DNA from: Dyadobacter sp. CY356
GTDB taxonomy: Bacteria; Bacteroidota; Bacteroidia; Cytophagales; Spirosomataceae
Length of the DNA: 64,000 nt
NCBI RefSeq assembly: GCF_021440195.1
Contig: NZ_JAJTSZ010000004.1
Coordinates: 310,001-374,000 of the forward strand
Reading direction: 5' to 3'
Part shown: positions 16,962 through 25,122 of the stretch, one piece after another
How positions within the stretch are numbered: the stretch's first letter is position 1
How the letters are laid out: the number at the start of each line of letters is the position of its first letter
Translations under genes and position numbers: made by a program
Notes under the pieces: generated by a model
Databases searched by the model: none
What the model saw: only the letters and a program-made list of their open reading frames with translations
What the model was told of the DNA's origin: nothing

Positions 16962-19235
16962 ATGAAGAATATACGAAATCTGATTTTCTATGGACTCACC
17001 ATCAGTGTGTTTTCCGCCCTGATGTATTTTTGCTTACAAAAAGGCCAGGGGCTTGAAATAAATAAGGTAACGATTCCGAAAGCTCCTTCGTCCACTTCCT
17101 CCTGGTTCCAGTTTATTGATACATACAAACAAAATATAACCAGTCCCCTTGCCATACTGCTTTTGCAGATTATCACCATTATTCTGGTCGCCAGAGCATT
17201 TGGATACGTTTGTAAAAAAATCAAACAGCCCACAGTAATCGGTGAAATTGCAGCCGGGATTTTTCTTGGGCCATCTTTCATCGGCATGTATTTCCCGGAC
17301 TTTTCAGGTTTTCTTTTTCCTGTAAAATCCTTACCAAACCTGCAATTTTTAAGTCAGATCGGATTAATCCTTTTCATGTTTGTGATTGGTATGGAACTGG
17401 ATCTTAAAGTACTGAAAAACAAAGCGCAGGAAGCTATTGTAGTAAGTCATGCCAGTATTATTTTCCCTTTTGCGCTGGGTATCGGGCTTGCATTTTTTGT
17501 TTATGAAAGGTTTGCACCAGCCGAAGTCAGCTTTTTATCTTTTTCGCTGTTTACAGGTATTGCATTAAGTATAACCGCCTTTCCTGTTCTGGCGCGCATT
17601 GTCCAGGAAAGAGGATTGTCCAAAACCAGGCTTGGAGCAATGGCAATAACCTGCGCCGCAACGGACGACATTACGGCCTGGTGTATTCTGGCCGCGGTGA
17701 TTGCCATTGTGAAAGCAGGCTCATTTGTCAGTTCTGTTTATACAATGCTGCTGGCGGCGACGTATGTACTTGTCATGCTAAAACTGGTACGGCCATTCCT
17801 TAAAAAAATGGGTGATATATATTCAACAAAAGAAGGATTGACAAAACCGGTTGTTGCCGTCTTTTTTATCATTCTGCTGATATCTTCTTATGCTACTGAA
17901 ATTATTGGAATACATGCACTTTTCGGTGCGTTTATGGCTGGCGTGATTATGCCTGCAAATCTAAATTTCAGGAATATTTTTATTGAAAAAGTTGAGGACG
18001 TTGCACTTGTTCTGTTACTGCCATTGTTTTTTGTTTTTACAGGATTAAGAACACAAATTGGTCTGCTGAACGATCCGTATCTGTGGCAAATTACCGGGCT
18101 GATCATCCTTGTGGCTGTTGTGGGGAAATTTGCCGGGAGTTCGCTGGCTGCAAAGTTTGTTGGACAAAACTGGCGCGACAGCCTTATCATCGGTGCATTA
18201 ATGAATACACGCGGACTGATGGAACTGGTTGTATTAAATATCGGCTATGACCTGGGCATACTGACACCCGAAATATTTGCCATGATGGTGATCATGGCTC
18301 TGGTAACAACCTGTATGACGGGTCCGGCACTTGACATTATCAACCAATTTTTTCCGGAGAAAAATGAGGAATTGCCCGAATCTGTCCTGGAAACCGGAAA
18401 ATATACGATTCTTGTTTCATTCAGAAGTCCGGAACGCGGAAAAACCATGTTGCGGCTTGCATATAGTTTTGTAAAAAAGGCACCGGCCCATTCTGTTATA
18501 ACTGCGCTGCATTTATCTCCCAGCAATGATTTGAACCAGTTTAATTCGGAAGAATATGAACAGGAAAGTTTCGCTCCGATACATGAGGAATCAAAAAAAC
18601 TGAACCTTCCGGTTGTAACGCTTTTCAAACCCTCTCAGAATATAGACCGCGATATTATTGAAACGGCGAATCTGGGAAATTTCGATTTGCTGTTAATTGG
18701 TATAGGCCGCTCGGTATTTGAAGGAACGATACTGGGAAAAGTCCTTGGTTTTACGACCAAGATTATCAGCCCGGAAAGACTATATGATACCATTACAGGA
18801 AAAGAGAAATTTTTCGATTACAATATTTTTGATGACCGTATCAAACAAATTATCAAAGCTGTAAAAGTTCCGGTTGGGGTTTTGGTTGAAAAGAATCTGA
18901 CGAAAATTGAAAATGTTTTTATCCCTATATTCTCACTGAGCGACAGCTTCCTGCTCGTTTTTGCTCAGAAACTGATTCATCACAGTGATGTGCGGATTAT
19001 AATCCTGGATGCAAGCGGCGTGATACGCCAGAACCCTGAATTGAAAGAAACGATTTCAGCAATTGAACAAATTGCTCCAAATCACATCACACTCTACCAG
19101 GACAAAAAAATAGAGAAGGAATTTCTTGAACAACAGGACTTAATGCTTATCAGTATGGATAGTTGGAAAAAGGCGGTTGAAACGCATAGTTTGTGGCTTT
19201 CATACTCGCCCAGTGTTCTGATGATCCGTTCATAA
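16962..19235 (+). CDS. CPA2-family cation/proton antiporter with C-terminal USP-like domain
   Basis: 757 residues from ATG at 16962; the frame is open a further 72 codons upstream, but that part has no membrane or family character. Residues about 1-470 form a Na+/H+ exchanger domain with some 12-13 membrane helices: GEIAAGIFLGPS, FMFVIGMELDLK, the unwound-helix region CAATDDITAW with the paired Asp, and MNTRGLMELVVLN. A cytoplasmic region after about 480 resembles tandem universal-stress-like domains. It exchanges Na+ or K+ for protons in the inner membrane; the ion is not deducible. Single gene. Confidence 0.88.
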   Translation: MKNIRNLIFYGLTISVFSALMYFCLQKGQGLEINKVTIPKAPSSTSSWFQFIDTYKQNITSPLAILLLQIITIILVARAFGYVCKKIKQPTVIGEIAAGIFLGPSFIGMYFPDFSGFLFPVKSLPNLQFLSQIGLILFMFVIGMELDLKVLKNKAQEAIVVSHASIIFPFALGIGLAFFVYERFAPAEVSFLSFSLFTGIALSITAFPVLARIVQERGLSKTRLGAMAITCAATDDITAWCILAAVIAIVKAGSFVSSVYTMLLAATYVLVMLKLVRPFLKKMGDIYSTKEGLTKPVVAVFFIILLISSYATEIIGIHALFGAFMAGVIMPANLNFRNIFIEKVEDVALVLLLPLFFVFTGLRTQIGLLNDPYLWQITGLIILVAVVGKFAGSSLAAKFVGQNWRDSLIIGALMNTRGLMELVVLNIGYDLGILTPEIFAMMVIMALVTTCMTGPALDIINQFFPEKNEELPESVLETGKYTILVSFRSPERGKTMLRLAYSFVKKAPAHSVITALHLSPSNDLNQFNSEEYEQESFAPIHEESKKLNLPVVTLFKPSQNIDRDIIETANLGNFDLLLIGIGRSVFEGTILGKVLGFTTKIISPERLYDTITGKEKFFDYNIFDDRIKQIIKAVKVPVGVLVEKNLTKIENVFIPIFSLSDSFLLVFAQKLIHHSDVRIIILDASGVIRQNPELKETISAIEQIAPNHITLYQDKKIEKEFLEQQDLMLISMDSWKKAVETHSLWLSYSPSVLMIRS

Positions 19236-19349
19236 AAAGATTTTTTAATGATTATAAAGTAGAAACCGGGATATTTCATTTTAATGATTATACGATACCG
19301 CAACTATGTTTTTTGCCAAATTCACTTTCAATAAAATCCCGAAAAATCT

Positions 19350-20207
19350 ATGGATCAGCGCATTATTAATCTTTTTGACGAATACACGCATAAACCGCTA
19401 ACCCGGGATAACTTTTTGAAAAGATTAGCTAAATTGGCTGGCGGCACATCCGCAGCCCTTGCATTACTGCCGCTTTTGGAAGTTAACTATGCTAATGCGA
19501 TGACGGTCTCCGAAAACGACGATGATATTATTACCGAAGATATTCAATACGATGGCGATGGATCCACCATGGGTGGCTATCTGGCAAGACCAAAAAAGGC
19601 CGGCAAGTATGGATCCGTTTTAGTAATTCATGAAAATCGCGGACTTAATCCGCATACAAAAGATATTGCGCGCCGTATAGCCAAAGCCGGATACATCGCA
19701 TTGGCTGGTGACGCGCTTGCGCCTTTCGGCGGAACACCCGCAAATGAAGATGACGCAAGAGCGGCTTTTGCCAAAATTGATGTACAAAAGAACCTTAACA
19801 ACTTCCTGAAAGGACTGGATTATCTTAAAGGCAGACCGGATAGTAACGGCAAAACCGGTTGTGTAGGTTTTTGCTGGGGTGGTGCATTGTCCAATCAGCT
19901 GGCGGTGCATTCTCCTGCGCTGAATGTTGCAGTTGCATATTATGGTCGCCAGCCCGAAGCAGCAGATGTTCCAAAAATCAAGTCTTTTGTACAGCTGCAT
20001 TACGGAGGTTTGGATGAAAGAGTGAATGCCGGAATTCCTGCCTATGAAGAAGCTTTGAAAGCCGCTGGTGTGAAATATGAACTGTATATTTATGAAGGCG
20101 CTCAACACGCTTTCCTCAACGACACGGCTCCAACCCGCTACAATCCGGAAGCTGCCAAACTTGCCTGGGAAAGAACGATGAAAATATTTAAAGAGAAAAT
20201 TGCCTGA
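19350..20207 (+). CDS. Dienelactone hydrolase family protein
   Basis: 285 residues, alpha/beta hydrolase. An N-terminal extension (1-75) has a hydrophobic stretch at about 27-43 that could be an export signal preceded by a basic region. The catalytic triad is visible: nucleophile C175 in GFCWGG, D222 in YGGLDERV and H253 in GAQHAF. Such enzymes hydrolyse dienelactone or related esters; in Bacteroidota the exported versions have no known substrate. The start at 19350 keeps the whole N-terminal segment. Single gene ending before a strong palindromic terminator. Confidence 0.88.
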   Translation: MDQRIINLFDEYTHKPLTRDNFLKRLAKLAGGTSAALALLPLLEVNYANAMTVSENDDDIITEDIQYDGDGSTMGGYLARPKKAGKYGSVLVIHENRGLNPHTKDIARRIAKAGYIALAGDALAPFGGTPANEDDARAAFAKIDVQKNLNNFLKGLDYLKGRPDSNGKTGCVGFCWGGALSNQLAVHSPALNVAVAYYGRQPEAADVPKIKSFVQLHYGGLDERVNAGIPAYEEALKAAGVKYELYIYEGAQHAFLNDTAPTRYNPEAAKLAWERTMKIFKEKIA

Positions 20208-20220
20208 TAAAATATGCGGC

Positions 20221-20268
20221 AATAAAAAAGTCCTGATTGAAAATATTTTCAATCAGGACTTTTTTATT
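20221..20268. terminator. Bidirectional terminator, perfect 48-nt palindrome
   Basis: Two 24-nt arms (20221-20244 and 20245-20268) are exactly complementary, with A-runs before and T-runs after the GC-rich core, so it is a rho-independent terminator in both directions. The TAA stop codon of the minus-strand gene (20264-20266) lies inside the right arm. Confidence 0.92.
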
Positions 20269-22405
20269 GATAATTTTTCTGAATCCCGATTTTTTCAACT
20301 GGTAATGTCTGCCATCCGTCGGGCACCGCGAGCTGTGTGTCGTCTGGTATAAAATGGCGGCTGTCCATCATCTTCCAGTTGTAGGGATATACATCACTTA
20401 TCTTGTTAGTCTCCGACCAGAGAAACCAGCTGTCCTCTCCCGTTTTTGTTGTTTTGATCCTTACAAAAATATTCTTGTCAAAAACCAGTCTTTTAGGAAT
20501 TGCAGGATTATCTTTCCAATAATTTACCAGTTCCGGATACTTCACCGAATATGGAGGCTGATTAAACCTGACCTCCTTTAAGCGTTTGTCTATAACACCA
20601 TCTTTGTCAAGAGAATTTTTTGACCAGTTCTGGAACCGATTGTCAACATGAATACCTAACGGACTGTCTATGAACAAATTATTTTTGTAAGAAATATCCT
20701 GACCTCCACCGATTAAAACTGGAATTGTGCCGGCTTTAAAAAATATATTTCCAAAAACCTCCATTCCGCAGGCCCCATCGTCATGATAAATGGCCGTTGT
20801 TCTGTTAGCATTTCCCAAGTGATGGAAATAATTGAATCTTACCTTATGCCCTCTTTCGGAGGCGTCGCGACCATAGTAAAAAGCACCCTGATCATCAACT
20901 TCCCGACAAACATCATAGATCGTTGAATATTCTAAAATATGATCATTTCCGTGTAATAAAATTGCCATACTGGGTGCATTGTAAATTTCGCAATTGGCAA
21001 TTCTATTTCCGACTCCATCAATATTAATGGCAGGACGATATGATTTTTCGATGCGGTTAAAATCATGGATCCGGCAATTTTCGACGCTGTTTCCGGCTGG
21101 TGTCAAAGTCAGCCTGTCGCCGCCTCCCAGACTTATTCCACCTGCTCCGGTGTTGTAAATATGACAACTAACGATCCTGTTGTTTTTACCTCCCTGACGG
21201 TTAAAAGTAGTATTTTCATAAAGATGCTGATCCAGACTACCCAGAACCCGTGATGATTCTTCTCCACTACCTTCATGTTTTTGCGTTTTAAAAGGCATAA
21301 TTCCTTTTCCAATACTTACCGCCAAAGATCCCAGATTCCTGAAAACGCAATCTGAAATTATGCAGGATTCTGAACGTTCCATATAAACAGCCATACCCCG
21401 GGATACTTCGAAGGAAATATTTTTAATCGTTATATTCTGAGATCCTTCAAGTGCTATTAATGGATCTTGCAGCATGGATAAATCCAGCCTGGTCATGATT
21501 GTAGGCAGATAAAAAAACAACAATCCTCTTTCGCGATCAAGGTAATATTCACCGTCTTTGTCAATCTCTTCGGGGATATTGTAGGCATACCAGCGGTTCC
21601 AGTTTTTGCCGGAATTAAATCCATAGATGTGTGGCTGGACCGTGGTAAAAGTTTTGGCGATGGTATCCATGGTTGCCAGTTGAACCGCGTCTTCGGCATA
21701 TCCATGATGAAAATAACCTGAGATCCAGATATCTTTTGATTTTTTCCAACCAGAAGGGCGATCCGCACCATAAACAAATTTCCCTCCGCGATTACTGTTA
21801 TCACCATCTCTTGGCACAGATCCTTTGTCAATAACCCGGCCCATCTCAACGGTCGAATCATTTGGCCATCTTGCCAGTTGGCCCGGTTTATCATTGATAA
21901 ATAACTCCATCCACGACGGTTGGTAAGGCCTCGAAAATCCTACACTGTGCAATTGTCCATAATCAGAAATATTCAATTCGCGAAGATTCAGGACACCGAT
22001 TTTCTTTCTCATATTTTCAGCAAACTCACTGGCATATGCGGTCTGATCGAGCCGTTTTACTTTGCCCGGATTAACAGATATGCCTCCCGAAAATATTACC
22101 GGCTCGTTTTGCCATGGCATCAACAGAAGATTTTTATCAGCAACTCCAAATTCGAGTGTGTTTCTGAATATATATGTCCCACCTCTGAGATATATGATCG
22201 TTGTTTCCGTTTTTCCTGATACCTTTCTGGCAGCGTCTCTTGCCTTTAATATTGTACCAAACGGCTTTTCCTTCGTTCCTGGATTATTATCATTTCCTTC
22301 AATTGAGACGAAGAAAGTATCAGCACTTTTACATACTGAGATAGTCATAACCAGTAAAAAAATAAATGCGATCTTATATAAAAACTTGCTGAAACTTCTT
22401 TGCAT
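20264..22405 (-). CDS. Secreted right-handed parallel beta-helix protein
   Basis: 713 residues. Signal peptide about 1-27 (hydrophobic core IAFIFLLVMTISV). The N-terminus after the signal (FFVSIEGNDNNPGTKEKPFGTI) is the first coil typical of Pel9/chondroitinase-B-like and other beta-helix proteins. Asn-rich repeated coils run through about 315-610 (NITIKNISF, CIISDCVFRN, NNRIVSCHIYNTGAGG, NRIANCEIYN, NDHILEYSTIYD). These proteins are usually polysaccharide lyases or hydrolases; no catalytic residues can be named. Single gene, not linked to a SusCD pair here. Confidence 0.8.
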   Translation of the reverse strand: MQRSFSKFLYKIAFIFLLVMTISVCKSADTFFVSIEGNDNNPGTKEKPFGTILKARDAARKVSGKTETTIIYLRGGTYIFRNTLEFGVADKNLLLMPWQNEPVIFSGGISVNPGKVKRLDQTAYASEFAENMRKKIGVLNLRELNISDYGQLHSVGFSRPYQPSWMELFINDKPGQLARWPNDSTVEMGRVIDKGSVPRDGDNSNRGGKFVYGADRPSGWKKSKDIWISGYFHHGYAEDAVQLATMDTIAKTFTTVQPHIYGFNSGKNWNRWYAYNIPEEIDKDGEYYLDRERGLLFFYLPTIMTRLDLSMLQDPLIALEGSQNITIKNISFEVSRGMAVYMERSESCIISDCVFRNLGSLAVSIGKGIMPFKTQKHEGSGEESSRVLGSLDQHLYENTTFNRQGGKNNRIVSCHIYNTGAGGISLGGGDRLTLTPAGNSVENCRIHDFNRIEKSYRPAINIDGVGNRIANCEIYNAPSMAILLHGNDHILEYSTIYDVCREVDDQGAFYYGRDASERGHKVRFNYFHHLGNANRTTAIYHDDGACGMEVFGNIFFKAGTIPVLIGGGQDISYKNNLFIDSPLGIHVDNRFQNWSKNSLDKDGVIDKRLKEVRFNQPPYSVKYPELVNYWKDNPAIPKRLVFDKNIFVRIKTTKTGEDSWFLWSETNKISDVYPYNWKMMDSRHFIPDDTQLAVPDGWQTLPVEKIGIQKNYQ

Positions 22406-22583
22406 AAAATGATTTTTACTCCCAAAACTGTGTGAGGAAAGTCGGATTCCCTGACGTAAAATTCAACTTCCTGAATGGTTTCTGCAACTTTAAGTTCTTT
22501 ATTCTTGTAATTGGCCTAAAATTTATGATTCAGAAATCATATCAGTATTAACGGACTATAACAATTAATCTTTTGTAAAATAT

Positions 22584-23648
22584 ATGTCAAAGCTTTTTTC
22601 TCCTCTTGAAATTAAGAGCGTAAAGTTCAAAAACAGAATTGTTGTTTCTCCCATGTGCCAGTATTCGTCCGAGGACGGGTTTGCCAGTGACTGGCATCTG
22701 GTCCATCTTGGAAGTCGTGCCGTTGGTGGTGCTTCCTTAATTATTTCAGAGGCGACGGCTGTGTCACCGGAGGGCCGGATTTCTCCCGGAGATCTTGGGA
22801 TCTGGAAGGATGAGCATATTGAAAAACTCAAACAAATTACGTCTTTTATTAAGGCGCAACATTGCGTGGCGGGAATACAGTTAAGTCATGCCGGCAGAAA
22901 AGCCAGCACTTCTGTGCCGTGGCAAGGAAAAGATAAAGTGGATATTGCAAATGGCGGCTGGACAACCGTTTCAGCATCTCCAATTGCATTTGCCGATAAT
23001 TATCCAATGCCTGAACAGCTTGATAAGCCGGGAATCGATAAAGTGATTTCTGATTTCGTTCAAGCTGCCAAACGTGCGCTGGCTGCTGGGTTTGAAGTGA
23101 TTGAAATTCATGCAGCGCACGGTTATCTCATACATCAATTCCTCTCTCCGCTATGCAACAAGCGTACGGATGAATTTGGAGGAAGTTTTGAAAACCGTAT
23201 TCGGTTACTTTTATTAATTATTGAGGGAATAAAATCCGAATGGCCGGATCATCTGCCGCTCTTCACAAGAATTTCGGCAACAGATTGGGCAGACGGCGGA
23301 TGGAACCTGGATGAGTCGGTGAAACTTGCAGCCATATTAAAAGAGAAAGGAATTGACCTTATCGACGTTTCGACAGGCGGAGCAGTGGCACCCGTTAAAA
23401 TTCCCGTCGGACCAGCATATCAACTTCCATTTGCATCGGCAATAAAAAAACAAACCGGAATCTTAACGGGTTCTGTTGGATTAATCACCAATGCTATGCA
23501 GGCCGAAACTATTCTGGTCAATGGCGATGCAGATATGATTTTTATGGCCAGAGAGATTCTCCGCAATCCATACTTCCCGTTATCGGCGGCAAAAGACATT
23601 CATGATCAAACCGTTTGGCCGGTACAATACGAAAGGGCTAAACCTTAA
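22584..23648 (+). CDS. namA: Old-yellow-enzyme NADPH dehydrogenase, YqjM/NamA type
   Basis: 354 residues, full-length FMN TIM barrel. Motifs: FKNRIVVSPMCQYSS (FMN site with Cys near 27), GIQLSHAGRKAS (about 100), HAAHGYLIHQFLSPLCN (about 180, the substrate-binding HxxH and active-site region), and GLITNAMQAE plus MAREILRNPYFP near the C-terminus. It reduces activated C=C bonds of enals/enones and nitro compounds with NADPH. The Cys and the double His make the YqjM class much more likely than the classical OYE class. Single gene. Confidence 0.9.
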   Translation: MSKLFSPLEIKSVKFKNRIVVSPMCQYSSEDGFASDWHLVHLGSRAVGGASLIISEATAVSPEGRISPGDLGIWKDEHIEKLKQITSFIKAQHCVAGIQLSHAGRKASTSVPWQGKDKVDIANGGWTTVSASPIAFADNYPMPEQLDKPGIDKVISDFVQAAKRALAAGFEVIEIHAAHGYLIHQFLSPLCNKRTDEFGGSFENRIRLLLLIIEGIKSEWPDHLPLFTRISATDWADGGWNLDESVKLAAILKEKGIDLIDVSTGGAVAPVKIPVGPAYQLPFASAIKKQTGILTGSVGLITNAMQAETILVNGDADMIFMAREILRNPYFPLSAAKDIHDQTVWPVQYERAKP

Positions 23649-23654
23649 AAAATT

Positions 23655-23684
23655 AAATCCTGTCCGCTAAAACGGACAGGATTT
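23655..23684. terminator. Bidirectional terminator
   Basis: Perfect 12-bp stem (23655-23666 with 23673-23684), 6-nt loop. It lies between the convergent reductase and small lipoprotein genes, 2 nt from the lipoprotein stop. The stem's A/T ends supply short T-runs in both directions. Confidence 0.8.
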
Positions 23685-23685
23685 A

Positions 23686-23880
23686 TTAATTATTGACATT
23701 CTTCTTAATTGTTGAATCACCTTTTGAACTCTGGTCATTCTGATAATAAAGATACCCCTCCGTTTTGTTTTCTGTCGTTTTCACCTTTTTACCTTTCGCC
23801 TCCATCTGTCGACTGCACGAAGTGAGCAAAGTTACGGCGACCAGTGCATTCATCATAAATACTGCGATTATCTTTCTCAT
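23686..23880 (-). CDS. Small predicted lipoprotein
   Basis: 64 residues. The signal peptide has the lipobox LLTSC, Cys at about residue 22, followed by a highly charged mature part of about 42 residues (KGKKVKTTENK...). No family recognised. The lipobox, the terminator placed at its stop and its codon use support a real small gene; function unknown. Confidence 0.6.
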   Translation of the reverse strand: MRKIIAVFMMNALVAVTLLTSCSRQMEAKGKKVKTTENKTEGYLYYQNDQSSKGDSTIKKNVNN

Positions 23881-24067
23881 GGTAAGATCCTTTTTAATTG
23901 ATGCATTTCTACTTCGATTGTAGATTAATTAACCAATCACAAAAAAGATACCAGCCTCACAAGCCACTGAGAGCTAGGTTGATGGGGAATACTGTGCCCG
24001 AATCGAACAGGTATAGTTTTTTTCTTTATTGGGAAAATAGAATAATTATACTTCATCAACATAAAAT

Positions 24068-24241
24068 ATGGCAGAGTTAATCACATTTTTGCACGTGCTC
24101 GGAAATCTCTTTCTTGCCGCTGTTATCTTGTCAGCTCTGATTTTCACGACCTTTTATTATGTCCTGAGCTACATGCTAAAAGAAATAAAGCTGACACCTT
24201 TGTTGAGAAAAAGTGTCAGCTTCCGTAGAAAATCCTATTAA
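24068..24241 (+). CDS. Small single-span membrane protein (candidate)
   Basis: 57 residues from ATG at 24068. It has a hydrophobic helix at about residues 10-34 (LGNLFLAAVILSALIFTTFYYVL) and a basic C-terminus (LRKSVSFRRKSY), i.e. N-out or short single-span topology. It is not homologous to anything I recognise. A 10-bp inverted repeat (24188-24197 with 24213-24222) lies within its last 18 codons. Support is moderate: the membrane-helix pattern and positive-inside tail are gene-like. Confidence 0.45.
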   Translation: MAELITFLHVLGNLFLAAVILSALIFTTFYYVLSYMLKEIKLTPLLRKSVSFRRKSY

Positions 24242-24244
24242 ATA

Positions 24245-24288
24245 ATCCTGATCATGTAGATGGCATATACCAGTTACATGATCAGGAT
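24245..24288. terminator. Hairpin between convergent genes
   Basis: 14-bp perfect stem (24245-24258 with 24275-24288), 16-nt loop. It separates the small membrane ORF and the minus-strand receiver gene, whose stop codon (24282-24284) is inside the right arm. Confidence 0.7.
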
Positions 24289-24749
24289 ATTAATTTTTGC
24301 CTCAATAAAAATTCAAGCTGATTATTTGCATCGATCAGTTTCTCCAGTAACTCTCTGTTTTTTTCTCTCAGACTAAAAATTTCGTAAGCATTTTTTATAA
24401 TGATGCGCAGCTGTTGTTCATCCCAGGGCTTATTCAGGTAATAGTAAATATGGCCTTTATTTACAGCGTCAATGACAGCGTTGATATCTGAATATCCGGT
24501 TAATAGTATACGGATCGGATCAGTATATTCTTTCAAAACTTCAATTAAGAAATCGACACCGGTCATTTCCGGCATTCTTTGATCGGTGATAATAACATGA
24601 ACCCTATTGGATTTTAATACTTCCAGACCTTCCTTCCCGGAAGTAACAGTCAGTACATTAAAATCTCTTCTGAAGGCTGCTTTAAAAGAATTTAAATTAT
24701 TTAATTCATCATCCACATAAAGGATACTTATTTTCTCGGGGCTTTCCAT
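24282..24749 (-). CDS. Single-domain response regulator with C-terminal helix
   Basis: 155 residues. Receiver domain residues 5-125: acidic pair D13-D14, phospho-acceptor D56 in IITDQRMP, T85 in LLTGYSD, and K108 in NKPWDE. The C-terminal 30 residues form one amphipathic helix (LLEKLIDANNQLEFLL) with no output domain. It is clearly paralogous to the receiver of the 30281 gene (same ILY-DDE, SFKA-F, KPWD and FEIFS-type blocks). It is transcribed away from that operon, which starts 374 nt away on the other strand. Confidence 0.88.
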   Translation of the reverse strand: MESPEKISILYVDDELNNLNSFKAAFRRDFNVLTVTSGKEGLEVLKSNRVHVIITDQRMPEMTGVDFLIEVLKEYTDPIRILLTGYSDINAVIDAVNKGHIYYYLNKPWDEQQLRIIIKNAYEIFSLREKNRELLEKLIDANNQLEFLLRQKLIS

Positions 24750-25122
24750 TTTATTGATTGTAAACTCTGAACTAATCTCATAAATTCATGTTTCTAAAAA
24801 TACATGATTTATTTCAAAAAAGGTAATAATATTTAGACTGCAATTTTATTGTGTCCTTGCAAATATATATGTTTGAACATAATTTAAACATATTTTGAAA
24901 ACGATATGTCAGTTTACATTGAAATTGGCAATCTTAAAAGAATATGTATTTCAATTTCTTGATTTTGTCAGCCTAACCTCCTCTTATCCGTTACTCCGAA
25001 TATATCAATTTTGATATGTAACCGGTTTTATTATTGTTCTAGTAAAATTATGTTTAGATTGTCACACGCACAAAACTTCTCATCGAATTACAGGAAAATA
25101 ACTGCTCAACGCCATCTAAAAA
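24750..25122. other. Divergent intergenic region before the sensory operon
   Basis: 373 nt of strongly AT-rich sequence between the divergent receiver gene and the five-gene operon. It must carry both promoters, but I find no box good enough to place. There is only a short weak stem near 24783-24811. Confidence 0.45.

Noticed and set aside
23898..24080. 60-codon plus-strand ORF before the small membrane ORF
   Set aside because: Composition is not gene-like and it overlaps a better small ORF at 24068.
24783..24811. Short inverted repeat upstream of the receiver gene
   Set aside because: The stem is only about five pairs with mismatches, too weak to call.
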